This document shows positions 48,340 through 56,370 of a stretch of DNA of 57,495 bases, piece after piece (the stretch's first letter is position 1; every line of letters starts with the position of its first letter). Position numbers and translations under genes: made by a program. Source of the DNA: a virus. The DNA lies in the IMG/VR virus record IMGVR_UViG_3300007344_000034, positions 1 through 57,495 of that record. The stretch is one strand, 5' to 3'. Under the pieces are notes generated by a model. That model made no database searches. It worked only from the letters and a program-made list of their open reading frames with translations, and had not been told where the DNA came from.

Positions 48340-48772
48340 ATTTCCGCTCCTCGACCTGTACGTCTACAGGTAGTTCGTAAGTCTGCCATAGCGGTTTGTA
48401 GCCATCAGACTTGAATACTTTACTCCATCCTACCCTTCCGGTGGATTCTATTCCGTCACAGTCGTTGTCTTTTGACCAACGCTGCAATAATTCTAACATT
48501 GGTCCTTGCCAAGTATTAACTTCAACGCCACCGCAAAACTGCATACATAACATACGCTTACGAGGGTAATCGCTAAAATTTGTAACAACTGCACCTTTTA
48601 TACCTTCTTCAGTAAACGCAATCCACAATGTGTAATCATAGTCGGTGATTAAGTCCAAAATGTCGCTAACTTCGTAGCGTCCATAAGTGTAATCAGCCGC
48701 ACCCTGCATATACTCTGTAACGTCCGGCCAAACCTGTTTGACGTATTCAGCCGGTACAGCAGATACTTGCAT
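48332..48772 (-). CDS. GNAT-like acetyltransferase fold protein
   Basis: 146 residues. The order YTLWIAFTEEGIKGAVVTNF (strands around the acetyl-CoA site) then RMLCMQFCGGVEVNTW and a helix ending with IESTGRVGWSKVFKSDGYKP fits the GNAT fold of T7-like phage small virion-operon proteins. The classic Q/RxxGxG/A acetyl-CoA loop is not obvious, so activity is uncertain. It overlaps the downstream virion gene. Such proteins occur in podovirus tail modules with unclear role. Confidence 0.6.
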   Translation of the reverse strand: MQVSAVPAEYVKQVWPDVTEYMQGAADYTYGRYEVSDILDLITDYDYTLWIAFTEEGIKGAVVTNFSDYPRKRMLCMQFCGGVEVNTWQGPMLELLQRWSKDNDCDGIESTGRVGWSKVFKSDGYKPLWQTYELPVDVQVEERKYG

Positions 48773-50535
48773 TAAGCCACCAGTTGTTTCAGCCCTGTGC
48801 TCTGCCCGCGTCCATTCTTCTTACGCGACTTTCGAGCTTGTTCCATAAGTGCATATAGTTTTTTCTCGCCAACCTTGAGCGATCCACCACCGTACATTGC
48901 TACAGCATCTGGCGGCATATAAACCTCATCACGGGCAACCATTGCTGGCTGCATACCGTCAATATTCGCTGGGATAGAGTCGCTAGTGCCGTCACCCGGT
49001 CCCATAATAGGCTGTCCACCGATCCGTGCAAACCGCTCCATGCCCGCATTTGAGCTACCGTTACCGACTTCAGACACAGTGTGTGCATCGACAACAAAGC
49101 CGTTATTGTGCATGTCTACTTCGCCACCTTCTGCATAATAACCATCAGCGCGTAGTTGTGGGCCGATCTGTGGGTGGTTTAAAAAGTGATTTATTATAGA
49201 ACTTTGATGTTGTTGCCCTGTTAAATTAGTACCGGCAAACCCTGTACCACGCCCAATCTTACCTTGCGCTTGTAGATCAGCGAGGCTTTGTGTTTTATAC
49301 CCCGGTAACCCACTTACACCTTGCGTTTGCATTTGCCCTTGTACTGGCTGGGTAGACGGTACGTTAGCCATAGGCTGGAAGCCATAATCAAACTCGGCGT
49401 CTCGCCCTGCTACATAACTCGTTGGCGCTATCTTAGCCCCACCACCTTCTGCAAAACTATATAGGTCTGGATTCTGCTGGTAGTCCCGCATGCGCTCTGG
49501 ATCAGTCGCTATTTCTACTGGGATACCTGCAAAGCGCGGTGCATCTGGGCCGTACGTATTCTCTGGGAGTGGCGTACTAGAAGCCATAGGCTCAAAACCC
49601 GGTGATGGGTTTACAACGTCAAAATACTGGAACTCAGAAGAATCAGTAGGATCACGTTCAGGGCCGGGGTAACGCACCTTGCGCTCTGTAGGCTTATACG
49701 GACCGTCGTAGTTGTATTCATATTCTTCTACTTCAGGCATTGGTGCTGGTTGACTTAGTGGTCCCGCCAATGCGGCTCCGGCTGTTGTAGCCAAACCTGT
49801 ACCACCACCAAGTTGGGCCATTGCTGCGTTACGCGCCGCTTCTTGTGTAGCTGCCGTACCCGAAGTGCCAAGGATATTACTTATACCAGATCCTGCTTGA
49901 GCTAAATTACCCATAGCTGTTGTTGGAGCAGCGTAAGTAGCTGCGCTAATCGGAGTAGCTAAACCACTAGCTGCTGAACTAGACCCCGCTTGCATTGCGG
50001 TTTGAAGCGCGGAAGGGGCCGCTTGAGTTGCTACTGGACTAAACGCTGAACTAGCCCCTGTTGTTAAACTGCTTTGAAGTGGTGTTGTAGCCAAGCTAGG
50101 AGTTTGAGTAGCTGCAGATTGTAATGCGGTCTGCCTACCCGCTTCTGATGCGGCCATCGTACCCGCTTGATTACCTGCGGCATACGCTGCTGAACCTAGT
50201 CCTGCGCCACCGTATGCACCAAGACCAGCCATTAGACCTTTACCAAGATCACCAGTACGCACACCTTCTACGCCGCCAACAATCAGGCCAGCAGTCAGTG
50301 GATTGATCGCGCCACCTGAGAATATAGTGAGACCAGCACCAATCAACGTAGGTAATAAGGATTTGAGGAAGCCAGCTTCAGGTAGACCCGTTTCTGGGTT
50401 TGTGGATAAGCTACCGCCGTAGGCCATCGCCAACTGCTGTAGTCCTTTGACCTCACCGGGGGTCATGTGGACAAGCATTGTGTCGTCGCCGCGTCCCTTA
50501 CTTCGGACTGCTTCTGCTGCGTATTCTAGGCTCAT
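48772..50535 (-). CDS. virion protein with Gly/Ala-rich hydrophobic region
   Basis: 587 residues. The N-terminal part has DDTMLVHMTPGEVKGLQQLA and PTLIGAGLTIFSGGAINPLT, then glycine-zipper-like GKGLMAGLGAYGGAGLGSAA, suggesting membrane insertion. The middle is low-complexity Ala/Ser/Thr. Near the C-terminus a TSDSIPANIDGMQPAMVARDE segment occurs in many marine phage proteins next to tail genes. Probably an ejected or tail-tip protein; no catalytic motif. Confidence 0.65.
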   Translation of the reverse strand: MSLEYAAEAVRSKGRGDDTMLVHMTPGEVKGLQQLAMAYGGSLSTNPETGLPEAGFLKSLLPTLIGAGLTIFSGGAINPLTAGLIVGGVEGVRTGDLGKGLMAGLGAYGGAGLGSAAYAAGNQAGTMAASEAGRQTALQSAATQTPSLATTPLQSSLTTGASSAFSPVATQAAPSALQTAMQAGSSSAASGLATPISAATYAAPTTAMGNLAQAGSGISNILGTSGTAATQEAARNAAMAQLGGGTGLATTAGAALAGPLSQPAPMPEVEEYEYNYDGPYKPTERKVRYPGPERDPTDSSEFQYFDVVNPSPGFEPMASSTPLPENTYGPDAPRFAGIPVEIATDPERMRDYQQNPDLYSFAEGGGAKIAPTSYVAGRDAEFDYGFQPMANVPSTQPVQGQMQTQGVSGLPGYKTQSLADLQAQGKIGRGTGFAGTNLTGQQHQSSIINHFLNHPQIGPQLRADGYYAEGGEVDMHNNGFVVDAHTVSEVGNGSSNAGMERFARIGGQPIMGPGDGTSDSIPANIDGMQPAMVARDEVYMPPDAVAMYGGGSLKVGEKKLYALMEQARKSRKKNGRGQSTGLKQLVA

Positions 50536-50552
50536 AGCTTAATTATCCTCAT

Positions 50553-51197
50553 TTACGGCGGTGTTGCAATGGTAAACCCACGTGTGCTAGAGACGAAGTT
50601 TACCGCCATTACGGCTGATGCAATACCCGGATAGGGCGCAGATGCTGCTGTAGAGTCAAATTTTAAGTCTAAATTATCAGCGGCATAACGTATTTTTATG
50701 TAACTACCAGCAGCTAAGTCGATGTTAAAGTTCCAGTTTACTTCCTCATACGCGCTGTTTGAGCTGATTGTGTAGGCATGCGCTGAGAACCCAATATCTG
50801 TACCATCACGGTTAATCCATATCTGCATAGTCTTAGCGTTAGAACTTGCACTAAATAGCTGTGCGGACAACTGGAAGTTGTAGATGCCAGTACGAGTCGC
50901 ATAGATTTCTTTACTGTTAGTCAGCGTTAGCTCGTTCTCAAAATACACATTGTTGTAAGTCAGGTCATACGCTGTGTCTACGACAACAGGGGCTTGGTCT
51001 TGAGTGCTGTAATACAAAGCGGATGGGACAGTCAGCTCATCACCACGGCCTTTGAAATATTCAGCCTGTAACGGGGTCTGTGAGTCTAGCTGGTTGAAGT
51101 AGACCTCAAGCACACGGATCAACTGGCGTTGTGTTTCCGCATCGTACTCTATGGTAGGGTTCGGCAGTGGTGCCGCCCTAAACTTCTCCATCGCCAT
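50553..51197 (-). CDS. C1q/TNF-like jelly-roll fibre protein
   Basis: 214 residues from ATG at a TAATG overlap with the upstream gene. The N-terminal ~55 residues (QRQLIRVLEVYFNQLDSQ) are helical and may trimerise; the C-terminal domain (YATRTGIYNFQLSAQLFSAS, AKTMQIWINRDGTDIGFS, GSYIKIRYAADN) has the strand order and aromatic pattern of C1q/TNF-like trimers used as phage receptor binders. Likely tail-tip or fibre head. Family by pattern. Confidence 0.65.
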   Translation of the reverse strand: MAMEKFRAAPLPNPTIEYDAETQRQLIRVLEVYFNQLDSQTPLQAEYFKGRGDELTVPSALYYSTQDQAPVVVDTAYDLTYNNVYFENELTLTNSKEIYATRTGIYNFQLSAQLFSASSNAKTMQIWINRDGTDIGFSAHAYTISSNSAYEEVNWNFNIDLAAGSYIKIRYAADNLDLKFDSTAASAPYPGIASAVMAVNFVSSTRGFTIATPP

Positions 51198-53110
51198 TAG
51201 CGTTTGCCATCCGTTCTTGCATCTAAGCGTGGAGAGCCAAGCTGCCACTGAACTCCGGCTGTGTCTGACTCCACCCTTAGCGCCATCTGCCTAGCACGGG
51301 CGCGAATAAATACTTGGTCGGTGTATGTGCCTACAGAAGTTCTAACAATACGGCGTCTATCTGCGCTATCTGAAGACAGTGCGCCGCCCGGGAAGTTACG
51401 AGTCTTGATCTCCATGTCAATCTCAGGAGTCAGGGAAGTGGACTCAATAAACTCTATGTCAGGAATAATACGGCGTGTAAGCGCGAAAGACTCGCCATCG
51501 CCAAGATCAAAGTCGGAAGACTCAATAAACGATGTCATTGGCCCAGTATCATCCTCGATGCCATTCTCATGGTCGTAGAGGTAACCAACAGAATCAGTGC
51601 GGCTAGAACCAGCAGCGATTGGGAACTCACGGTTAGGTGCATCCAGCCAAGCGGTACGCTCAATAGTGCCGAAATACCAGATCCTATCGAGGTAGTTATA
51701 AATGACGTAGCGGTCATTCCAGTTATTACCACTACTTTCGCTTGGGTAGAACCACCAGACTTCGCTCCATTCCTCGTTAGTACCACACACAATCTGGTCA
51801 GCTTGAGTAAAGTCGATGTCAGAAAATACGTAATTACGTACGGAACAAGGCAGGGTGTCTACACGACCGGTGTATACATAGAACTTATCTCGGCCCATCC
51901 AGAACGTTGCGTTTGCCGCAGTAGCCACAGCACGTGGACTAGCGATGGAAATACCGTCAGCGTATTCCTGCAAACCAAACACATCAGTTGTTCCTAAGAA
52001 CTGCAATGCATACAGGTGTGTGTCAGTCCAAACCAAGACTTCCTGACGAGTTGGTAACGCCCGTACAATCTTCGACCCACGTGATACACGGATAAAGCCA
52101 GCAGAATTAGTAACTTGTGGCTCCCACTGCCCCGGTGCATCCTGACTAGCCCAGCGGATAAGTAGCGGATCAAAGTCAGCCGCAGATGTAGAGCCATAAG
52201 GAACAGCGCCAAACGCTAGTAAATGCTTGTCCTGCTGAGACACAAGCAACTGTCCGACCTTAACCGGCACATCGTTAGCGTCATATCCATCCGCAGTAGC
52301 TACAGACTGTAGTGTTACAGCCCGCGCACTTAACGCAGTGTCAGGCACAGAAATAGTGCCCCGCGCCCAGTAATAGGGTTTGCCGTTACGGATATTCAGA
52401 ATGAGGTCATTATCAAAGTTGTCAAAGAACCAATCACGTTGCGGTAAGTTTACAGGTTCAAACGTAGCGGGGGCACCAAGGCCCCAACTGCCCGTTCCCC
52501 ACGTGACCACTCCCCAGCCATAGCCTAGAGTAGTGTCAGGGTTACCGACTTCTACTTGGAACTCTGCGGTGATACCTGTTCCGCCCCCGGCGGCTACAGT
52601 AGATGTAGCTGCTGTAGTAACACTAATAATAAAGCTATTAGCATCAACATATTGCACCACATGCTCTGCATTGAGTTCGTCAGCAGGTACACCTCCGACA
52701 GCAGTAGAACCAGAAAAAGTAACGTAGTCGCCATCGCTAGCCCCATGACCAGTGATAGTTACCGTTACATCTGTAGAAGTATTTGTAGTCGCAAAACAGT
52801 TATCGGTGTCCGTAGATGTAAACGTAGCCCGTAAAGGAGTGATGTCGTACAAGTTACCACCAGCTTCAATATAGACTTTTTTATGCGTACCTATAGCTAG
52901 TAAGTTATCCGAGTACGAAGTAATCCAGTTGAGCAGACTACGTGCTACTCCTAAGTAAGACTCAGATGTTGCCTTGATCCAGCCACCAATTTTCTCTGGA
53001 AAGCCCGCTCGAAAGCGTATCTTGTCACAGTCATACCACCCACCTTCGTTCGTGTAGTTAGCCTGATCGCGGTTAATACCCGGTTTGAACTGTAACTTGA
53101 TAAGAGGCAT
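51197..53110 (-). CDS. phage stabilisation-like tail protein (P22 gp10 type)
   Basis: 637 residues. The opening PLIKLQFKPGINRDQANYTN and EGGWYDCDKIRFRAGFPEKI is a recognised signature of gp10-like packaged-DNA stabilisation proteins in marine podoviruses. The rest is beta-rich, with an inserted Ig-like or beta module (TVTITGHGASDGDYVTFSG) at ~110-170 and repeated WYFGTIERTAWLD-type motifs, consistent with a beta-propeller-like tail hub. It would bind under the adaptor ring and plug the portal. Confidence 0.75.
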   Translation of the reverse strand: MPLIKLQFKPGINRDQANYTNEGGWYDCDKIRFRAGFPEKIGGWIKATSESYLGVARSLLNWITSYSDNLLAIGTHKKVYIEAGGNLYDITPLRATFTSTDTDNCFATTNTSTDVTVTITGHGASDGDYVTFSGSTAVGGVPADELNAEHVVQYVDANSFIISVTTAATSTVAAGGGTGITAEFQVEVGNPDTTLGYGWGVVTWGTGSWGLGAPATFEPVNLPQRDWFFDNFDNDLILNIRNGKPYYWARGTISVPDTALSARAVTLQSVATADGYDANDVPVKVGQLLVSQQDKHLLAFGAVPYGSTSAADFDPLLIRWASQDAPGQWEPQVTNSAGFIRVSRGSKIVRALPTRQEVLVWTDTHLYALQFLGTTDVFGLQEYADGISIASPRAVATAANATFWMGRDKFYVYTGRVDTLPCSVRNYVFSDIDFTQADQIVCGTNEEWSEVWWFYPSESSGNNWNDRYVIYNYLDRIWYFGTIERTAWLDAPNREFPIAAGSSRTDSVGYLYDHENGIEDDTGPMTSFIESSDFDLGDGESFALTRRIIPDIEFIESTSLTPEIDMEIKTRNFPGGALSSDSADRRRIVRTSVGTYTDQVFIRARARQMALRVESDTAGVQWQLGSPRLDARTDGKR

Positions 53111-53121
53111 CTGAGTATTCC

Positions 53122-53568
53122 TTATGCAACGTTCTTCATGCGCTCACACAGGCGGCCCGCTCGGTTAGGTACTTGATTGTACCACTTGCTATCCGCCATC
53201 TGGATAGCAGCTTCTGCCCAATCGCGTGCGTCTACCGCTGTCTTCATCATCTTAAACTGACTCAAACGTGGACGGCCCATGTTAAACATCATGTTGGCGA
53301 TAATTAGCTGTACTTCTTCTGGTAGGTCATCCCAGTCATCATAGAGCTTCTTGCACTCACCGATAGTGATCTGCACATCCTGCTCAAACACTTCTACTAC
53401 ACGGGCCTCGTCTACAGGAGTACCGACTTCTTGCCCGTTCTCTGGATCATCTTCAGTAACTAAATGCCCAATACCAAACGTAGGCAGTCCAAGGTGATCT
53501 AGGTAAATTTCATACTTGCAGCCTTCGTCGTACTCCAGCTCCATGCGTAGTTGGTCGATATTCATCAT
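53122..53568 (-). CDS. endolysin, GH24 T4-type lysozyme
   Basis: 148 residues. The catalytic triad follows T4 lysozyme spacing exactly: Glu15 in YDEG, Asp24 in IYLDH, Thr30 in LPTFGIGH (T4: 11, 20, 26). An AEAAIQMADSKWYNQVPNRAGRL segment is also family-typical (shown here in part as the WYNQVPNRA motif). No signal peptide, so a holin is needed for export. Start overlaps the upstream holin-like gene (ATGA). It cleaves peptidoglycan glycosidic bonds at lysis. Confidence 0.92.
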   Translation of the reverse strand: MMNIDQLRMELEYDEGCKYEIYLDHLGLPTFGIGHLVTEDDPENGQEVGTPVDEARVVEVFEQDVQITIGECKKLYDDWDDLPEEVQLIIANMMFNMGRPRLSQFKMMKTAVDARDWAEAAIQMADSKWYNQVPNRAGRLCERMKNVA

Positions 53569-53945
53569 TGCTTACCCTTCTTCATAGCCATGAGTTTGTC
53601 TGCGCCCTTAACGCCAAATGACGCGCTGACCGCAATAAATAGTAAGTATTGATACCATTCCGGCAAGGAATTGAGTGCGCTAAACGCCTCGTCCATACGA
53701 GCAATAATGGCTTGGTCGTCCATCGCCACGCTGTAGGCAACAGCGATCAGGGGCGCACTGAGGATCAAGCTGAACCATTCATCCTTCCAAGATGACTTGG
53801 TTGCATCAGCCATAGATGCTTCCCAGTTAGCATCATTGTTTATCTTATGGATCTTGGCTTGCTGAATTGCTTTCTTCTCTTCAGCCTTCCCTTTGATAAA
53901 GTCTTTGCCTAGCTCAAGTGCTGGGCCTAGTAGCATGTTAAGCAT
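53565..53945 (-). CDS. holin-like protein (GTA-type 3TM class)
   Basis: 126 residues. A charged N-terminus (KAEEKKAIQQAKIHKINN) precedes SSWKDEWFSLILSAPLIAVA and a second hydrophobic segment YQYLLFIAVSASFGVKGADK, ending in a basic tail. The order resembles GTA_holin_3TM proteins. It sits directly upstream of the lysozyme gene with overlap, as holins do. Two tiny membrane peptides are encoded just before it. Membrane topology is predicted by eye only. Confidence 0.7.
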   Translation of the reverse strand: MLNMLLGPALELGKDFIKGKAEEKKAIQQAKIHKINNDANWEASMADATKSSWKDEWFSLILSAPLIAVAYSVAMDDQAIIARMDEAFSALNSLPEWYQYLLFIAVSASFGVKGADKLMAMKKGKQ

Positions 53946-53949
53946 AACG

Positions 53950-54027
53950 TTACCCCGCTATTAAAGCCGTTAAAAAAGAAATTGAAGAAATAACTGCGAC
54001 GAATTGGACATCGCTTAGACTAAGCAT
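53950..54027 (-). CDS. 25-residue membrane peptide, lysis cassette
   Basis: Minus-strand frame MLSLSDVQFVAVISSISFLTALIAG is 25 codons (shown here only in part as SDVQFVAVISSISFLTALIA) and ends with GGGGTAA, which provides purines upstream of the holin ATG. It is almost entirely hydrophobic. Its start overlaps the stop of the other tiny frame. The position just before the holin suggests an antiholin, second holin or regulatory leader peptide; translation is unproven. Confidence 0.45.
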   Translation of the reverse strand: MLSLSDVQFVAVISSISFLTALIAG

Positions 54028-54091
54028 TTTTATCACCCACTAATAGCCAAATGGCAAATAGACAAACAATTAATCCAGATACAAACTCCAT
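54020..54091 (-). CDS. 23-residue membrane peptide, lysis cassette
   Basis: The frame opens with MEFVSGLIVCLFAIWLLVG followed by DKNA, a single hydrophobic helix of membrane length with a charged end. ATG is preceded by GGACAGTTAAT. It overlaps the next tiny frame by eight bases. Together with that frame it fills an otherwise empty gap of ~145 bases. Phage micro-holins and pinholin partners can be this small, but this is inference. Confidence 0.45.
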   Translation of the reverse strand: MEFVSGLIVCLFAIWLLVGDKNA

Positions 54092-54092
54092 A

Positions 54093-54623
54093 TTAACTGT
54101 CCTTTTTCTTCCCTGCGATTGCTGACGCCCCAAAGAATGCGCTTACTAATACGGCAATAGACGCAAAGTAAGTAGGAGCGATGTCAGCGATTAGTTGCGC
54201 GGCAGTACCCATAGCGAAGGCATCAGCAAGAAAAATCCCAAATGGATACAGTAGAAGACCAATAAGAGCAAACCAAGCCATCTTACGGATCGAGTCACGC
54301 TGGGCGTCCTCGTCTTCCATCTTGCGGCGCATGTCTTCCAACATGATTCTGCGTTCTTGTTCATCCAGCACACCGTCGCCATTGAGGTCGTACTTTTGCA
54401 TTTCTTCTGTCATATCAATATCTCCAACACATTGTTCTTCGTTTCTATGACTTGGGCATTCTTTCCGTATGTTATTGATTCTATTGTGTATTGATTCGAG
54501 AGCCTCTGCCAGTTTATATATGGAAGTTCCTTTGACTTCTGCTGGTACTCCGTAACCGGACACCATGCGTCGGGCTTCCTGTAAACGGGATGAAAAGGAC
54601 TTATGAATAAGTCGCTCATCCAC
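54093..54623 (-). CDS. membrane protein with EF-hand motif
   Basis: 176 residues from a GTG overlapping the upstream stop (TAGTG). An internal ATG (MTEEMQKYDLNGDG) with GGAG upstream may give a shorter 106-residue form. Residues 79-90 (DLNGDGVLDEQE) are a canonical 12-residue EF-hand loop with Asp/Asn/Asp/Asp/Glu in positions 1, 3, 5, 9 and 12. Two membrane segments follow (~116-135 and ~150-170). Ca2+ binding is predicted. Its place before the holin suggests a part in lysis timing or in the tail-membrane contact. Confidence 0.65.
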   Translation of the reverse strand: MDERLIHKSFSSRLQEARRMVSGYGVPAEVKGTSIYKLAEALESIHNRINNIRKECPSHRNEEQCVGDIDMTEEMQKYDLNGDGVLDEQERRIMLEDMRRKMEDEDAQRDSIRKMAWFALIGLLLYPFGIFLADAFAMGTAAQLIADIAPTYFASIAVLVSAFFGASAIAGKKKDS

Positions 54624-55072
54624 TACTTACCTTTAAGACTAATAACCCACAGTAGTAAGGCCACGGCCCCGCCCACAGCACCGAGAACAGCAATGCCAAC
54701 AGCACCATACAAAAATCCATTCTGTATGGCTTTTTTTCTAGCCAGTTTTTTAGCTTCTGCACGCTTACGCTCGTTCTCCCGCATTTGCTTACGGTTGGCT
54801 ATGAACTTTTGGTAGTCATCCCACAGTCCCGCCCGACCGTTGTAGATAAACATTTGCTTGACTTCAGCCTCATGACGCTTGATGTCCTCTAGAGCCCAAA
54901 AAGCCTGCATGTCACCATCTTTAGCATCTTTCTCTAACTGGTCTTTTGCGTCGGCTAGCTTAGTTAGATCCTTGCCCATTTCACCGACGGACTGAACATG
55001 CCCTGCAAACTCTTTAATTGCGCCAATAGCCTCGTTCGCTATCTTGATCGCTGCTATGGCTTCAAAAATCAT
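54623..55072 (-). CDS. coiled-coil protein with C-terminal TM segment
   Basis: 149 residues. A helical N-terminus (IAAIKIANEAIGAIKEFAG) leads into a charged coil and GLWDDYQKFIANRKQMRENE, then a basic region and a single membrane helix (FLYGAVGIAVLGAVGGAVAL). I have seen this layout in marine phages next to lysis genes. It could be a spanin-like or structural membrane-anchored protein, but no lipobox or rz1-like frame is visible. Role unknown. Confidence 0.6.
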   Translation of the reverse strand: MIFEAIAAIKIANEAIGAIKEFAGHVQSVGEMGKDLTKLADAKDQLEKDAKDGDMQAFWALEDIKRHEAEVKQMFIYNGRAGLWDDYQKFIANRKQMRENERKRAEAKKLARKKAIQNGFLYGAVGIAVLGAVGGAVALLLWVISLKGK

Positions 55073-55074
55073 AT

Positions 55075-55521
55075 CTAGGCTCCATCGTCGCGGCGCACAG
55101 TGAAACTTGTACCGCCATTGTGAGATGTGTTGATCCCTGTCACTGTTCGACCCGAATAAAATCTAACCTGAGTCCCCGGAGATGCTGTGCCAGTGAAAGT
55201 GCCATCGGATGACACCACCCTGTAACCTTCTTTAACGTAGACAGTATAGGTTGTGTCTGTACCCGGCCCTTGCGTATATCCTTGAGAATGAAATGCGTCT
55301 AAGGATTGAAACGTAGATAGCATGTTTTCAATATCAGCAGAGTCAGGGGCTAGTCCACCAGTCATTATTGTTGTTTCAGAGCTAAACCCAGTCAGGCCAT
55401 GTATTTTTGTACCATTAACGTTTATGGTGCCCGGAGAGTTCGGGCTAGATATAGTAGTGCCGTTGACATTTATAGTGTCCTCGTACCAGCGCTTAGTATC
55501 TCCGTCGATAACTAAAGCCAT
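55075..55521 (-). CDS. fibre-associated beta-rich protein
   Basis: 148 residues. Two similar strands INVNGTTISSPNSPGT and INVNGTKIHGLTG at the N-terminus, a helix (DIENMLSTFQSLDAFHSQG), and a C-terminal beta region (VKEGYRVVSSDGTFTGTASP). Located downstream of a tail-fibre gene. Probably an appendage component; no family name assigned. Confidence 0.55.
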   Translation of the reverse strand: MALVIDGDTKRWYEDTINVNGTTISSPNSPGTINVNGTKIHGLTGFSSETTIMTGGLAPDSADIENMLSTFQSLDAFHSQGYTQGPGTDTTYTVYVKEGYRVVSSDGTFTGTASPGTQVRFYSGRTVTGINTSHNGGTSFTVRRDDGA

Positions 55522-55523
55522 AA

Positions 55524-56363
55524 TTAGTCGCTCGTATAGATGTTGACGGTGCTACCACTCACTTCTACACGTATTGCACCGCGTACACTTGATGTAGCAT
55601 ACGGAAGCCGCGCACCTGCTACAGTGCCCTGTGAGATGTTTGAACCGCTAAGTTGGGTGATGTTATCGCCTGTGCCCGCAAGAGTTACACCGCTTATCGC
55701 GCCACCTGTGATACTAACGTTGTTCGCGTCTTGAGTAGCAATAGTGCCTAAAGAACCTGTGGCCGCATCGACATAAGCAGTTGTAGCGACTTTAGTTGAG
55801 TTATCAGAAGCAGACTGTGTCGTTGCGGTTACTGAACTAGCTAAGCTACCTGTAAGCCCTGTGACCGCTGGTGATGTCAAAGTCTTGTTAGTCAGCGTCT
55901 GGGTCGCAGCTTCCGTTACAACCGGATCTACTGTTGCACCTATTGTAAGAGACGTAAGGTGTGTAGTTACATCTACTACGTTAGACCCAGTCGAATAGAC
56001 CCACATAGTCTTACCAGCAGGGACAGATACCGTAGAGCCAGTCGAGTTAGAGATAGCAACGGCATCAGCACAGCCGTTGTTAACAATGTAGGTTTTCTCG
56101 ATGTCAGGCACGGTCAGCGTACGCGCTGTTCCGCCAGTAGTACCCGTCAAGTTGAGACGTACGTTACGTGCGGCCTGTGTCGCATTGGAGTTGGTAAGAG
56201 TTATAGAGAGATCTGAGCTAGAAAACGTCACATCAGCAGACCCAACAATTGCTTCTTCTAGCGTCGTACCTAGGTTTGTGTTCGTGATCGAACCCCAAGT
56301 GGTTGCTTTCTCACCTGTGGTAATCAGCTCAAGTTTCAGATTGTTACTATATGTACTCGCCAT
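55524..56363 (-). CDS. tail fibre protein with ATTAYVDA repeat module
   Basis: 279 residues. The N-terminus (TYSNNLKLELITTGEKATTW then GSITNTNLGTTLEEAI) is a module typical of cyanophage and marine podovirus fibres. The middle contains TQTLTNKTLTSPAVTGLTG, and the later DNSTKVATTAYVDAATGSLG is also a known fibre repeat. The C-terminus ends with a small ASSVRGAIRVEVSGSTVNIYT domain. Likely a receptor-recognition fibre. Confidence 0.75.
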   Translation of the reverse strand: MASTYSNNLKLELITTGEKATTWGSITNTNLGTTLEEAIVGSADVTFSSSDLSITLTNSNATQAARNVRLNLTGTTGGTARTLTVPDIEKTYIVNNGCADAVAISNSTGSTVSVPAGKTMWVYSTGSNVVDVTTHLTSLTIGATVDPVVTEAATQTLTNKTLTSPAVTGLTGSLASSVTATTQSASDNSTKVATTAYVDAATGSLGTIATQDANNVSITGGAISGVTLAGTGDNITQLSGSNISQGTVAGARLPYATSSVRGAIRVEVSGSTVNIYTSD

Positions 56364-56370
56364 ACTTCAC

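Noticed and set aside
54410-54619. 69-codon minus-strand frame beginning MSDLFISPFHPV
   Set aside because: Overlaps the N-terminal part of the EF-hand membrane protein in another frame; the latter has a coupled start and a more protein-like sequence.
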